Shown: positions 32,990 to 44,130 of the stretch, one piece after another | Layout: each line of letters starts with the position of its first letter | Position numbering within the stretch: position 1 is the first letter of the stretch | Source of the DNA: Gnetum montanum | Taxonomy: Eukaryota > Streptophyta > Gnetopsida > Gnetales > Gnetaceae | Direction of reading: 5' to 3' | DNA: 64,000 nt | NCBI GenBank assembly: GCA_015680685.1 | Contig: MNCI01026298.1 | Location: forward strand, 409,344 to 473,343 | Position numbers and translations under genes: made by a program | The notes under the pieces: model-generated | Seen by the model: only the letters and a program-made list of their open reading frames with translations | What the model was told of the DNA's origin: nothing | Databases searched by the model: none

Positions 32990-34900
32990 AAGGTTGATGA
33001 GGGCATTTGGGCACATGGAGAGGTAATTTTGAGGCTATTTGAAGGTTGAAACAAGACCCTTTTTGGTAACTACGCTAGCTAGCATGGCTCTAGCATGCTC
33101 CCCAGCATGGTTCTTGCCAAAAATTGGATTTCGGGGCTTGTTATGGCTAGTTTTGGGGTTTTGATGGCCCAAATTGGTAGAGTAGTGGATCAAGAGTTAA
33201 TTTTGGTGTTTATTTACCTCTTTGAAATCTACAAATTCCCTCAATAACTACTACCTAGTCGGGGACTACACTGACCAGCATGGCCCTACCATGATTCCAT
33301 GAGAAAAATGAGTTTGTGGTACTTCAAGGTCAAAATTTTTGTTCTATTAGCTTCACAAGGCATCTCAAGGGAATTAGGGTTATGAATTGGTCATTTGAAG
33401 GCTAAAATGTGCTACCAAAGTTGGGTTTTAGATCATTACCTCCTACAACTACATTGGCTAGCATAGTTGGCAGTGGCCTTAGCATCGATGGATTAGACTT
33501 CGATTTTTTTTTATAAAAATAGTGTCAAATTGCAACTATGTTCAAGGTTTCAAGGTTCTAGGATTCTCCACTCAAGGTTTAGGCCATTTGAAATGTTGTG
33601 ATGCTAGCAAAACTATTCTGAAATCTCAAACATGTTGGAGCCACATTGTTTAATGTGGTTATGACCTTCCCTAGCATAGTTGCTTTTAAATCTTGGTTTC
33701 TTGTGAGTTATAGTGTTGAATCGATCAAGTTTGTGAGTTCCTAAGGTTGCTAGAAATCATGGCCAAGGTTTTAGCTTAGAATTATTAAATTTTAAGGTTT
33801 TTTGAGTTCTTATATGGTCATCCTCCTTGGATTATGCTATCCAGTATAGTCCTAGTGTGGATGGAGGAGTATGATGGATTTTTACCATTTTTGACTCACT
33901 TTTCAGGGTTGGTGATCCCTAATGGCCCTAGTAGATTTTTAGGGCTAGGATCATGCATCTAGATGTTAATTTGACCTATTTATGATCTATTTTTAAGTTT
34001 TCATGAAGGAGCCATGCTGGGACTACATTGGCCAGCATAGTCCCAAGTCTCCTCAGTGTGGCTCCAAGGTTGGAGTGGGTTTTGACTCATTTTTCTTTAA
34101 TTTTCTAGCATTTCAAGGCTACTAAAGACCCTTAGGAAGGTGTGATTGTTGGGATGTGTTGTTTTAAAGGTTTTTTTTTTTAGCCTTTGGTGGTCAAACC
34201 CCATCCAACCACGCTTAGACCATGCTAGCTAGTGTGGTTGGGTAACTTCTAGTGTGGTTCCAAGGTCAAGATGGGGTTTTGTTTGAGTTTTCTTGATTAT
34301 TTAACATTTTAGGGTGATTGGAAACTTTGAGGAGATGTAAAGGTTAAAAAATGCAACTTTGAAGGCTATTCATGAAATCTTATGGCTAAACCCTTACCAA
34401 GCATGTTGGGACTACATTGGAAAACATGGTTGGAGTTCCTCCTAGTGTGGTTCACCCAAAAAAAGTGATCTTCAACACCTTTTGTTGGGTTTTAGAAGGT
34501 TTTGAGGTTGTTGGAGGATTTGGCTAGGGTTTAGGATTTGGAGTGACCATCTTGGAGTTAATTTGAGGCTTGGTTAATGTTAAGAACCATCATCCCCCTT
34601 GGGGCTACACTGGCCAACATAGTTGAGGTCATGAAGTTACCTAAAAAGGCTAATGTTGCTATGGATTTTGACCTTCCTTGATGTTTAGTATCTTCCATTG
34701 TGTCAACATCTAATTCCCAATTTTGGTATAAGGGTGTTTGGCTTTAATGTGTTGTGAATGGATGGATAGGGGGTAGGTTTCGATGGTAATTAAGGTTAGG
34801 AATGCATCCCAAGGCTCTTTAGGGAGTTAACCCCAATGTAGTTCTAGTTAAAATTCCCAACTTCTAGTATACTAGGATTTTTAAAGGTTTATTTGGAAGG
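32990..34900. repeat. Diverged ~190-bp tandem repeat array in D
   Basis: A motif like GACTACATTGGCCAGCATAG recurs at about 33070, 33264, 33447, 33640, 33829, 34020, 34218, 34411, 34601 and, weakly, 34820, i.e. every 183-200 bases. Text between the motifs is related but strongly diverged. This is an old satellite-like array of nine or ten units. Ogre/Tat elements are known to harbour such arrays in their noncoding regions. No open frame spans it. The stretch 34900-35239 shows nothing further. Confidence 0.65.
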
Positions 34901-35239
34901 CACCTAGTGGGGCCCACCTAAGTTTAAATTATTGTTAAAAATTAATCTTCCCACAAACCCAGTGTAACTTCTATCTTCTAATTGTGAACATCGAGTTGTG
35001 TGGATGTTTCAAAAATGGAGGTTTTGACAATCAGCACATAAGTTTGGGCATAATTTCTACATATCAATTTTACCATAAGCAATTTTCATAACCTATCCCC
35101 AACAAGTAGCACATACCATTAAAGCTTTTGCATCAATCCTAGCTCCAATCCCACCTATCCCCAGTGTTGTTTGATCGTTCTATTTCAAAGAGTAGCAGAG
35201 TTGTAGGATATTGAGCATTTCTTACACTATTGATCCAAG

Positions 35240-38200
35240 ATGTTGAAGAGAAGGCTAGCCTCAAGCAAAAATCCAGGTCTTGAGGATGCAAACACTACTA
35301 CAAAAGGGCTTTTCCACCTACCATGGCCACTACTAGGAGAAGGATCCTCCACCATGAGTGCCAAGTACATCATTCCTAGTTGGTTTTTTATTTTTTAATT
35401 TTATTTTATTTTATTTTTGCAGTTTTATTACTTGAAACCTAGGCATTTTGACTTGGCTTAGCTTGTATGTTGCATGAAAGATTTTTTTGTGAAATTCACA
35501 TCTTGTATTTAGGTCATGGTCATGTTTTTATCATGCTTTTTTAGTTTTAGAGGCCATTAATATTGAATTATAAATTGTATTTTTCCTTGGTTTTTATGTT
35601 TTTTCTATTTTCTTTGAAAAAGCAATGGCACTTTTCCATTTTTAAATAAGAAAACGACATGGAATTTTTCGTTTCTAGGATTATGGGTTTTTTGTTTACT
35701 ATATACTAGTCAACTAGTTTTGGAATCATTGAATTCTAATCTATGGTTAATTTTTTATGAATTTTTCTATAGACCAATGCACAGTGGAATTTTGAGTTTT
35801 CATTGTTTTACCTCCTTGAAACTATTCTTGCGCTATTCTCAAGCCTACTACAAGTGCAAGCCTAGTATATCTTGCGCTATTCTCAAGCCTACTACAAGTG
35901 CCTAGCTAATGGGATGACTCATAGTTGGTGGGGTATCCCCGATTTGGGTGCCCAAACACATATACCCCTTAGGATTCCCATGCTACCTTCTCCTAGCAAG
36001 TAAAGTAAGAATTTTTATTTTTGTTTATAATATTTTTTATTTATATAATACCAACATTTTCTAGTTACATAGTTATTAGGTTATTTAGGCTTTGATTATT
36101 TTATTGGTTTTATTATTTTAGTTATAAGTTTTAATTTGTTACACTGGTTTTGTTTGTAATATTTTTATCATATATAGTGGTACCTATGCAAAATCTAACA
36201 AGTTGTTTTTGTTGTATTGTAAGGGCTATGCCATCATCCGCCATTGCAATAATCACTTTAGGACATGCTGAGGAGACACTCATCCTTGGTGGACACAGTG
36301 CAACATTGGTTGGCCAGTCAAGCACCCAGGGAGATCCAAGCAAGGATCACCAATGTAGGTTTGCTTGACTTATTCATGGCTCCTATCCCAATCATCCCTA
36401 CCCTTGAGATGATGAACATCATTGACTCCTTTAACAAAGGAGTGAAGAAATTCATCACTTAGGTCCATGGTGTGCCTGTCATATTGGCCATTAATGAATC
36501 TACCTTTAGTAACCTCTTTGGCATCCCTTGTGAGGGGATGAAGGTTGCCACCAAACTAGGGAAAGAGGTGGACCACTAAGAGAAGGTGGAAGAATGACTA
36601 AACACTCATTGTGGCCACTCTAGATTGACTCTAGATCATTTCCAAGTCATAGAGGTGAAAAATCTATACCCATTATTTTGATCCCGATCTTTTCCAAAGT
36701 TGCAATCTTAGAAGAAGATTCCAGGCATTGAACAGGGATGAACCATGAAAAAGGTTCTCACTAAGGATCCAGAATTCAATTGGACTACTCATTTGGTTTC
36801 TAGGCTACAAGGGGAGATCCTAAAACTCTAGAACAACCTTGGTACAATATGCCACATACACTTTGCATTTTTTGCAACATACCTAAGATGATTTACAAAG
36901 TTCTTGGTGGTGAGGAAGGATGGATGATGGGTAAGTTAAGATCCATTCCAAATCTCTAAGCCTTGGGTGAAACATATTTTTTCAATCATGCAAGCTTAGA
37001 ACCCACCAAAAGACATTGGGGATTCATTGTCTATTACCACTAAGCACTTTAGTGGTAGGCATTGTTCATTTCCTTAAAACATGGGGATTGAACCCCAAGT
37101 TACTCATGGAAATGTTCAAAAGTCCAAAGAGTTACGTGCCAAAGCTAATGAAAAAGCTAGAGCAAAATTGAAGAGGCCTATGGTTGAGGTGGCAACACCA
37201 TTTATTCAGCAGCCCTCAAAGAGGAGGCTTGTGATTAGACTTGGCTAGGTGTAGCATGTAGTTGCAAGTATATTTTATTTGTATTTTCATGTAAGTTATT
37301 TTGCATTTATGTTTTATATTATGTGGTCATGTTGTTTTTTGTAGCCAACATATGCTAACTTGTTCTACGTTTTATCTTCCTTATTCTTGTAGGTAAACAA
37401 CAAGAACTAGCAACGCAAGTAGCAGCATCAAAGGTGGAACAAAAACACCTAGAGGAAGAGGTGCTACAACAACATGAGGATGAGGGCCTATCCAATGCCA
37501 CATTGGATGCCTTTGGTGCCCTATTTCACAATTCATAGCTAGGTGAACCTCCCATTATTCTCTCGGATGAGATTCCATGTACTTATGAATTTTGTTTTAG
37601 ATATTGCATTTTATAGTTTCATGTTTGAACTTGGTTTTAATCATTAAACTATGGACATGCTTGTAGTAGCTCTTGAACCTCAACCTGGTGCTTTCACATC
37701 TATGTTTTGCATGAGCCATGCGTAGATGTTCCACACAAAATGAAGTTCATGCATGGGATGGTTGAAGACATGATTGATCAATTACAACAAATTACTCCCA
37801 ATGTTGGTAAGAACTAAATCTTATTTTTCTTTTAATTATTTTTATTATTTATGTATTTTTTTTCTCATATGGATTGTATGGTTACATGGTCTTATCAGTT
37901 TGAATTACTTTTTTTTTTTGTTATTCTATTATGTTTTGTTTAGGTTGTTTTATGTGTTTATGTTGGTTGTGTTGTTTGCAGTGTCAAAGATTGGATGGGA
38001 TTCCAACTGTGCTATTGAGATTAATGAATACCTGGCTTCCCACTTGAAGTGGAAAATGTTTCATATAGGTTGTCTGAAAGTGCCATTGAATGTTCACTCT
38101 CATATGCTAGAACCTTGTGGGAATGCCAACATTCCAATGAGTTTCTATGGGAACGAGCTGTAGCATTGGAAAGAAAAAATAAGAAATAGGCTGAGGAGAT

Positions 38201-38980
38201 TAGAGATCTCAAGGATCACAAGGAGTTTGTGGAAGCCCAAGTGGCTAACAGGAACTCCTTGATAACCAAATAGATTTAGTGAACATGGTATTGGAATGCC
38301 ATCCATGGTAAGGTTTCCCTTGCCAGGAGCCTCGAGGAGTAGAAACTACAAATGGACATAGTGGCATGTAAGGCCAGGGAGTGAAGGAACTATTGTTCTT
38401 GGATCCTTGAGTTTGGCTAGACACAAAAGGACCACAAAAAGAAGTATAAGGCTGAATGGGAGAGATACCTGAAATGGTTACAGGAGGAGTTGATCAAGAG
38501 ATGCAAGCTAGAGCTATTTATGAGGGGGATAAACACTAGAGATGCCTTCAAGTTATTTGAAAGCTCTTTGCTAGTAGCTGATTCCCCAACCCCTCAAGGG
38601 ACTACTGCCTCTAAAGAAATTACTACTATTACATTTTCATGGGAGCCATCTACATGGATTGACATTGGTGAGAGCAACATCCTAATTGGCATTAACATTG
38701 GGAAAGTGAATTGGGCCCATGTGATCAAAGACCAAATTCTCTATCATTTAGACGTTGGTCTTTGGAACTTCCTCATGGAAGACAATGCCTTAAAACCTTC
38801 CTAGGTTTATTTATTTTTAATTAATTTCTTATATTTTGGTTTAGTTTGGTTGTTGTTTAATTATGTTGATTACTGATTAGAATTTTATTGTTATGACTGG
38901 TACAAGCACCAAGTGATGGTAGCAACCCTAGTGATGATCATGTTGAAGATGCTTCTTCTCAACCTCCAGTTGCACCCTAG
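35240..38980 (+). pseudogene. Antisense multi-exon gene of unknown function inside D
   Basis: Coding-looking blocks on the plus strand alternate with T-rich, intron-like DNA: 35240-35383 (MLKRRLASSKNPG...), 35770-36000, 36262-37248, 37393-37578, about 37690-37804, 37982-38804 and 38907-38980 (ends SSQPPVAP and TAG). The 36262 block is one frame for 327 codons with about ten stops but no frameshift. It ends in a basic segment (KARAKLKRP, PSKRRLVIRLG). The 37982 block contains a charged coiled-coil (ALERKNKK, AEEIRDLKDHKEFVEAQV). TTTGCAG/TG and TTG/GTAAGA look like real splice sites. No family is recognised; it may be related to antisense genes known from Tat elements. Confidence 0.55.
35826..35901. 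repeat. 44-bp tandem duplication
   Basis: TCTTGCGCTATTCTCAAGCC with its following bases occurs at 35826 and again at 35870, the second copy identical for 32 bases. The identity means the duplication is far younger than the surrounding decay. It lies inside a putative exon of the antisense gene. Confidence 0.9.
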
Positions 38981-39406
38981 TTCCATCTATTTAATCATGT
39001 ATTCAATTATTTTATGGTTGATACTATTATGATGTTGTGACTAGTCTTAGCCATTTTTTATTTATGAGACATTTATTATTTTTTATGTTATCACTACACA
39101 GTGTAGCTATGGCTATTAAGACCCTTATTTATGTTTTTATGTCATTGTTGATTGGACTTGTGTCACATGATGTGACTATGGCTATAGGTTATGAATATTT
39201 TATCATTATTATTTTATCATTTATTTACATATTTTAAAGTTTCTAGTGTTATGAATTTTAATATTCTACATTTTCTTTCATGTTATGAGGCTGCATTTGT
39301 TAAGTTATGTGATAAAATTTGGTAAAGTAAATGAAAATTAACTAGGCCAACAAAAAGGTAGACTAAGGCATAATGGCTACAAAAAAGTTGTGAAAGTATT
39401 ACCAAT

Positions 39407-39495
39407 TTTAGGCCATGATGGGCCGTTGCATTTTTCTAGTTTTAGGTCATGCTAGCTTGTTGCATTTTTTAGTTTTTGGCCTTAGCGGGCCTTTA
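39407..39495. repeat. Short ~34-bp tandem repeat
   Basis: Three diverged units of the type TTTTAGGCCATGATGGGCC...TTGCATTTTT follow one another. They lie between the 3' end of the antisense gene and the protease of D. The rest of 38981-39790 is AT-rich and shows no coding text. Confidence 0.6.
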
Positions 39496-39789
39496 TGTTT
39501 AAAGAAAAATAATTTGTAAGTTTTTCATTTTAAAATTTTTATAGCTTTTTGAAGTTTTAAATTTTTTTTGGTATTTTAGTTTTTACATTTTAAGATAGAT
39601 AAGGCATACAAAGGTAAACTGTAAACAAGATTGAAATATAGGCTACACACAACATAAAGTTAAAACTAGGCAAAACGTAATAATGTAAAGTGATGCATGT
39701 AAATAATGTTTAAACTAAGGTAAGAAAGCAAAAAGGAAGGTTACACGTATGGGTACATGAACAAGCAAATAGGAAGCATACATCAATAA

Positions 39790-40379
39790 TGCAAGTGTTT
39801 CCTGATGTTCAAAAGATTAGGATAAGTATAGGGTCTATGTGGCATAATCTTGTATTCTTTGTTTCCTTCACTAACCACATTGAAGGGGAGCTCTTCCCAT
39901 GGTGCATCAATGGTTCCATTATTGTTAGTTATGGTCTATCTTGCTTTAGTGGGCTTTTGAACTTCATTAATAGTAGGAGTTTCCTCCTAAAACTCCACTT
40001 CAGACCTTTGTTCTATGTCAACATTGTTGATTGCCAAGGGAATTGCACTATCACTGTGAATAATTGTTTCACCTCCCTTGTAAGATAAGTGAATTTCTTA
40101 GTGGATGGGTGAGGAAAAAACTCATAATTAAGCTAGCTAAGGCCTTCCTAAGATGAGATCAAATCTTGGTCTCCCTTCCACCATCAAGAAATTGATTGTT
40201 GTGGGGAATTTTTCCCTTGCTACAAAGTCTAAAGAGATTGAGCCTTTAATTGCAACACAAGATCCATTAAAGAATTTGAGAGCAAAAGTAGAGGTGTGTT
40301 GCATGTGTTCCACTAGGCCCAAATGTTCAACAATGGTATAGGATATAATGTTAGTGGCTACCCCATCATCCACGTGCAC
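39790..40379 (-). pseudogene. Element D protease and tail
   Basis: The open piece 40137-40379 reads MHVDDGVATNIISYTIVEHL and ends RFDLILGRP. VDDGAxxNI and LLGRP are the Tat/Ogre protease landmarks; here VDDGV replaces VDDGA. A tail with PLAINNVDIE and WEELPFNVVS continues on the minus strand to about 39790 with two stops, then coding text ceases. This is where Ogre-type elements have their intron donor. Confidence 0.7.
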
Positions 40380-40399
40380 CCTATGTATATTGTATTGCT

Positions 40400-43208
40400 A
40401 CACTCTTATTATTATGAAGGGAGGGGCCTTCGTTGTCTCACCATCCTAGGGATTGATCTTGACTTTACTATCATGAAACACTAGTGATGTTAACTTCATT
40501 TGTTGCCTTGATGAAGATGGTACCATCATCGCATGGATGGAATCTTTACTAGTAGGGATGTTCTTACTGACAAGAATAGAAGTCAACATTTTTACTAGGG
40601 TGTCATGGTGAGTAGTAGAGGTCATTACTAGGTCATGCAGGCTTAAAGAGGTGTTCTTTTATTTTAAGGACTACTTGACCTATTCCATTGCATTAAGGAA
40701 GTCCTTATGATTGGTCGTTGGTTTCTTGTTCTTGTTGGTTTTAACTTTTTCCATGTGCCCTAGGATGCAAACTTCATGTTTTAATGCTTATGGCTTGATA
40801 TCTTTTCCCTTCCCTTATGTCTTAGGGTCCTCCCTTGGTTGATTTGTCAAAGAAACCTAAGCATTCGAGCTCAGGGGATGGATGAAATAGAAGTGGGCTT
40901 CAGTGAGCCCACCTCCTTCCATGCCCTGGCATACTTATTATATTTAGTTTTAGGCTTTGGTGCAGAAGTCTTGTGTTGTTTAGTTGGTGATTTCTTGTTG
41001 TTGGGCTATGAAGAAGTTGTTACTATAGCCACCATGGGAGGATGTTGTTCGATCATAGTTGTTGTGGTTTTGGTTGTAGTGGGAGGAGCCACTCTAACCA
41101 CAAAAGGTTCCTTGGGAGGCATATGTAATGGTATTCTAACAATAGAAGGGGACCTTGAACAAGACAAAGTTCAAGAGCCCCTTTCATTATGAGGAGGTAC
41201 CCAAATCATGAATGGCTCCCACACAAGTCTAGAGTTGTTACTTACATTGAATGTCACTATAGTATAAGGGTTGTTTTTGGCATTTAATGGATCTTTATAG
41301 ACTAACATGGATTGCTTTTGTGGCCTAATTGAGTTGAAGGCATCAAGCACTAGTTCACCGTTGTCTATCATCTTCTATAGGTCATCCTTCAAGGCTAGGT
41401 AGAAATTAGTATCATTACCTGGCAATTGATGGTGGTGGCAGAATCAGTCAAGTTTAAAGTACTTAGGAATAGGTGGGTCATCCTTAGTTGCTAGAGTGGG
41501 GTTCTTTATAATCTTACATAGTCGATTGTGCCTCTTGTAGGCATTCACTATCATCTATTTATATTGAATCCTCCCACTCTTTAGTAAATGGCAAGGAGTT
41601 TGGATGGTTTTAAGGGCAACCTAGTGTGCTTTGACCAATCTTTTCTCTCAAAATTAGACCTTTTATTACTTGATGTAGAGAGCCCAAATTCTGATGGCTG
41701 GTTGTTAATTATGGTAGGGCCCTTGGGTTGGTTTGTTTTCAGCCCTTGCATTGTCTTGCTATCTTTGGCCATAATGTCCATGGCTACATTGTTTTGCCTC
41801 CCTTCTTCTTACCTCAAGTGTGTTGGTTCTTGTACATCATGTAGGTAGGATCATGGCTAGCCTTAATTGCATACTCTATGTTTTTGATTTCAAAGAAGGC
41901 TTAACTGAGTGTCCATAGGTCTTGTTTATAGAGTTTGGACATAATGAAGTCATTAACTACCCCCTTGAAAATGGCGAGAAGATATGTTTCGACTATGGGT
42001 TTTGAAATCTCATTTAGTAGAGCATTCCACTATTGTATGAACTTTTGCACAAGTTCAAGAAGCCCCTACTTGACCCTCATCAATTAGTCAAGAGTTATAT
42101 TAGGTTTCAAGTTATACTTGAAATGATTAACAAACTATGATATTAAGTCCTCTAGTGAGGTAATTAATCCTCTTGGTAATGCATAGTACCTATCCAAAGC
42201 TTTCCTAGTAAGAGACATAAAGAAGATCCTCATTATGGTGTGAGGCTAGGCCTATAACAACATGCACTCAAAATGGAATGTGATAAGGTGAGTGTTGGGA
42301 TCATCCTCATTGTTATATTTGATAAACTAGGGTATGGGGATGCCCATGGGAAGAGTTATTTGTGGGACAGCAAGATTGATAGGATCATCCTGATAGAAAT
42401 TCATTATTTTAACTATCTAGGTTGTTGAATCCTTGAGCTTTTGTAACTCCTTCATAAGGACTTGGATCATTTGAAAGGCTTGATCCAAGCCTTGAGGCAT
42501 CCTTTTGGGTTGTGACATTTGGACAAATGGTTGTGGTGTAAGTTAAGAGGCATGTGGCCTCACGATGGGTTGTGGGATGAAGGGGAGAGGTTGGGTTATC
42601 ATTGTTGCAAGAGGACTGAACAGTGAAAAGGAGCTTTGTGTTGGCACTTGTGGAACAAATGGCACGAATATACTATGTGATCCTTAGATCACTTGAGATA
42701 TCATTATGGGGCCCACTGGCATAGAGAGTGGATGAGCAGTGATCAAGATCATTGGTGATGGCCATGCAGATCAATGCTGCATGGAAAAAGGCATAGAGAA
42801 GAAGAGAGGTGTTGATTAGAGCATAGAGTGTGCCTACTAGGTTGCTATGACAGGTGCCAACCCAAACATGGTAGGGTACACAAAGGAAGAGTGTTGAGAA
42901 ACTTTCCCTACAGAAGTTGTAGGAGAGGTTGAAGTGGGTGTGGCAACTTGGGAAGCCAATTGTTGAAAAAGGCTCCCTAGAAAGTTGTCTAGTTTGGGTT
43001 TAGTCTCAAACTCATCTTGTTCTTCATGTTGGTCCTCTAAGCTTGACTCCTTGTCTTGCTCATCCATATCAAGTAAATGAGATAGGATGCATGTGTGGGC
43101 ATTATTCAACAGTATCTTGTTGTATTGAGAAGGAATATACTCCTTCCCGTGACAATGGATTAACTCATACTTATATTTGAATTTAGCCTTTGCATGTGGG
43201 ATGAGCAA
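40400..43208 (-). pseudogene. Element D gag
   Basis: The N-terminal piece 42837-43208 is acidic with LDNFLGSLFQQLA. The capsid core at about 42000-42360 shows IKYNNEDDPNTHLITFHFECML, RIFFMSLTRKALDRYYALP and FVNHFKYNLKP, the retrotransposon gag fold as in Tat elements. C-terminal pieces are at 41581-41781 and 41171-41371. Stops are common and often fall where Gln or Trp is expected. No zinc knuckle is seen. 40400-41170 is broken linker toward the protease. Confidence 0.7.
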
Positions 43209-44130
43209 GCTAGCCTAGAGTTTGGCACAAATAAAGTTATAGTAGTTTTCATCAATGATAAAAAAAATTTAGGCTTTGCCCCCTTAGACTGAGTGATTGC
43301 CTACACTCAGCCACAGTAGGGTCTTTTGGGTCACAAACCCTCACCACATTTTGGTTTGATGCCATGTCTATCAGATCAAGGGGAAAAATCATGGACTAGT
43401 TGAAAGACATTATTGGTAAGTTTGGTTTTGATTTAATAATTTTTAATTAATTAAATAAAAATTCCAACAAGTGCAATTGCGCAAGGTATATAAGGATTTT
43501 AGCTAAAATCTTGTTGAAACTACAACCATAGGTGAAGTGCAAGTTGTAGGTGCAGTGTTGGAAAAATCAACTACGCTAGCTTTGCTAGCAACAACTACAC
43601 TAGGAAGGGGTGGTTAAGAAATCAATTGCCTTTTCCAACAAAACAACTTTGATGATACCTCCTCCTAAAAAATGCATGGGCTTTAAAAAGGTATGAACAA
43701 AATGTTTGATTTTCCCAACACTATGCTAGAGGTTTTGGAAGAGAACCATGTTGTCCTTGGCTAAAAAATATTACAAGAGGTTTGGGTGGTTAGAACTAAG
43801 CTACGTTGGCCTTTGGAACATAAAAGGGTAGGTTTTAGCTAGGAGGAATGGTAGATTTTGTTGGCAACCATGTTGTCTTTGAGAAGTCCAACAACTGCTG
43901 TGAAAATCTTGTAGACACCCAAATCACTTGCAACCACTACACTAGATTTTAGTTGCAAGAAAATGGGTAGCAATGTTGGTTTTCTTGGTCAAAAACTTTT
44001 TTGGACAAAGTTTGAAAAATTTTAGGGTAGATTCAAAATTGTTTTAGCTTGTAAAAATTGTTTGTGAAAGGGGCAGAATAGGATTGGGCAAAGAGTTTGA
44101 GTAGACACCCTCCTTCTAGTTAAAGAAAAA
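43209..44130 (-). other. Element D 5' untranslated leader
   Basis: This lies between the 5' LTR and the first gag piece. It has no coding frame and shares words with the LTR and the tandem array (CTACGCTAGCTTTGCTAGC near 43573). Next to the LTR the minus strand reads TTTTTCTTTAACTAGAAGG, which matches no primer site I know. Confidence 0.5.

Larger units (their letters stand above)
21977..39780 (-). other. Element D intron-like region between protease and RT
   Basis: D has no minus-strand coding text between its protease tail (ending about 39790) and its RT start (21976). Ogre-type elements are known to carry an intron exactly here. An acceptor-like CACTTGCAG precedes 21976, and a donor-like GAT/GTATGC lies near 39778. 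Without nested A4 the region is about 7.7 kb, longer than intron sizes I know for Ogre. It holds short degenerate repeats, a ~190-bp tandem array and an oppositely oriented multi-exon pseudogene. The intron status is inference. Confidence 0.5.

Noticed and set aside
35291-35310. CACTACTACAAAAGGGC, similar to a CACTA transposon end
   Set aside because: No inverted partner and no flanking 3-bp duplication found; the sequence lies in an open exon-like block, and no transposase text is nearby.
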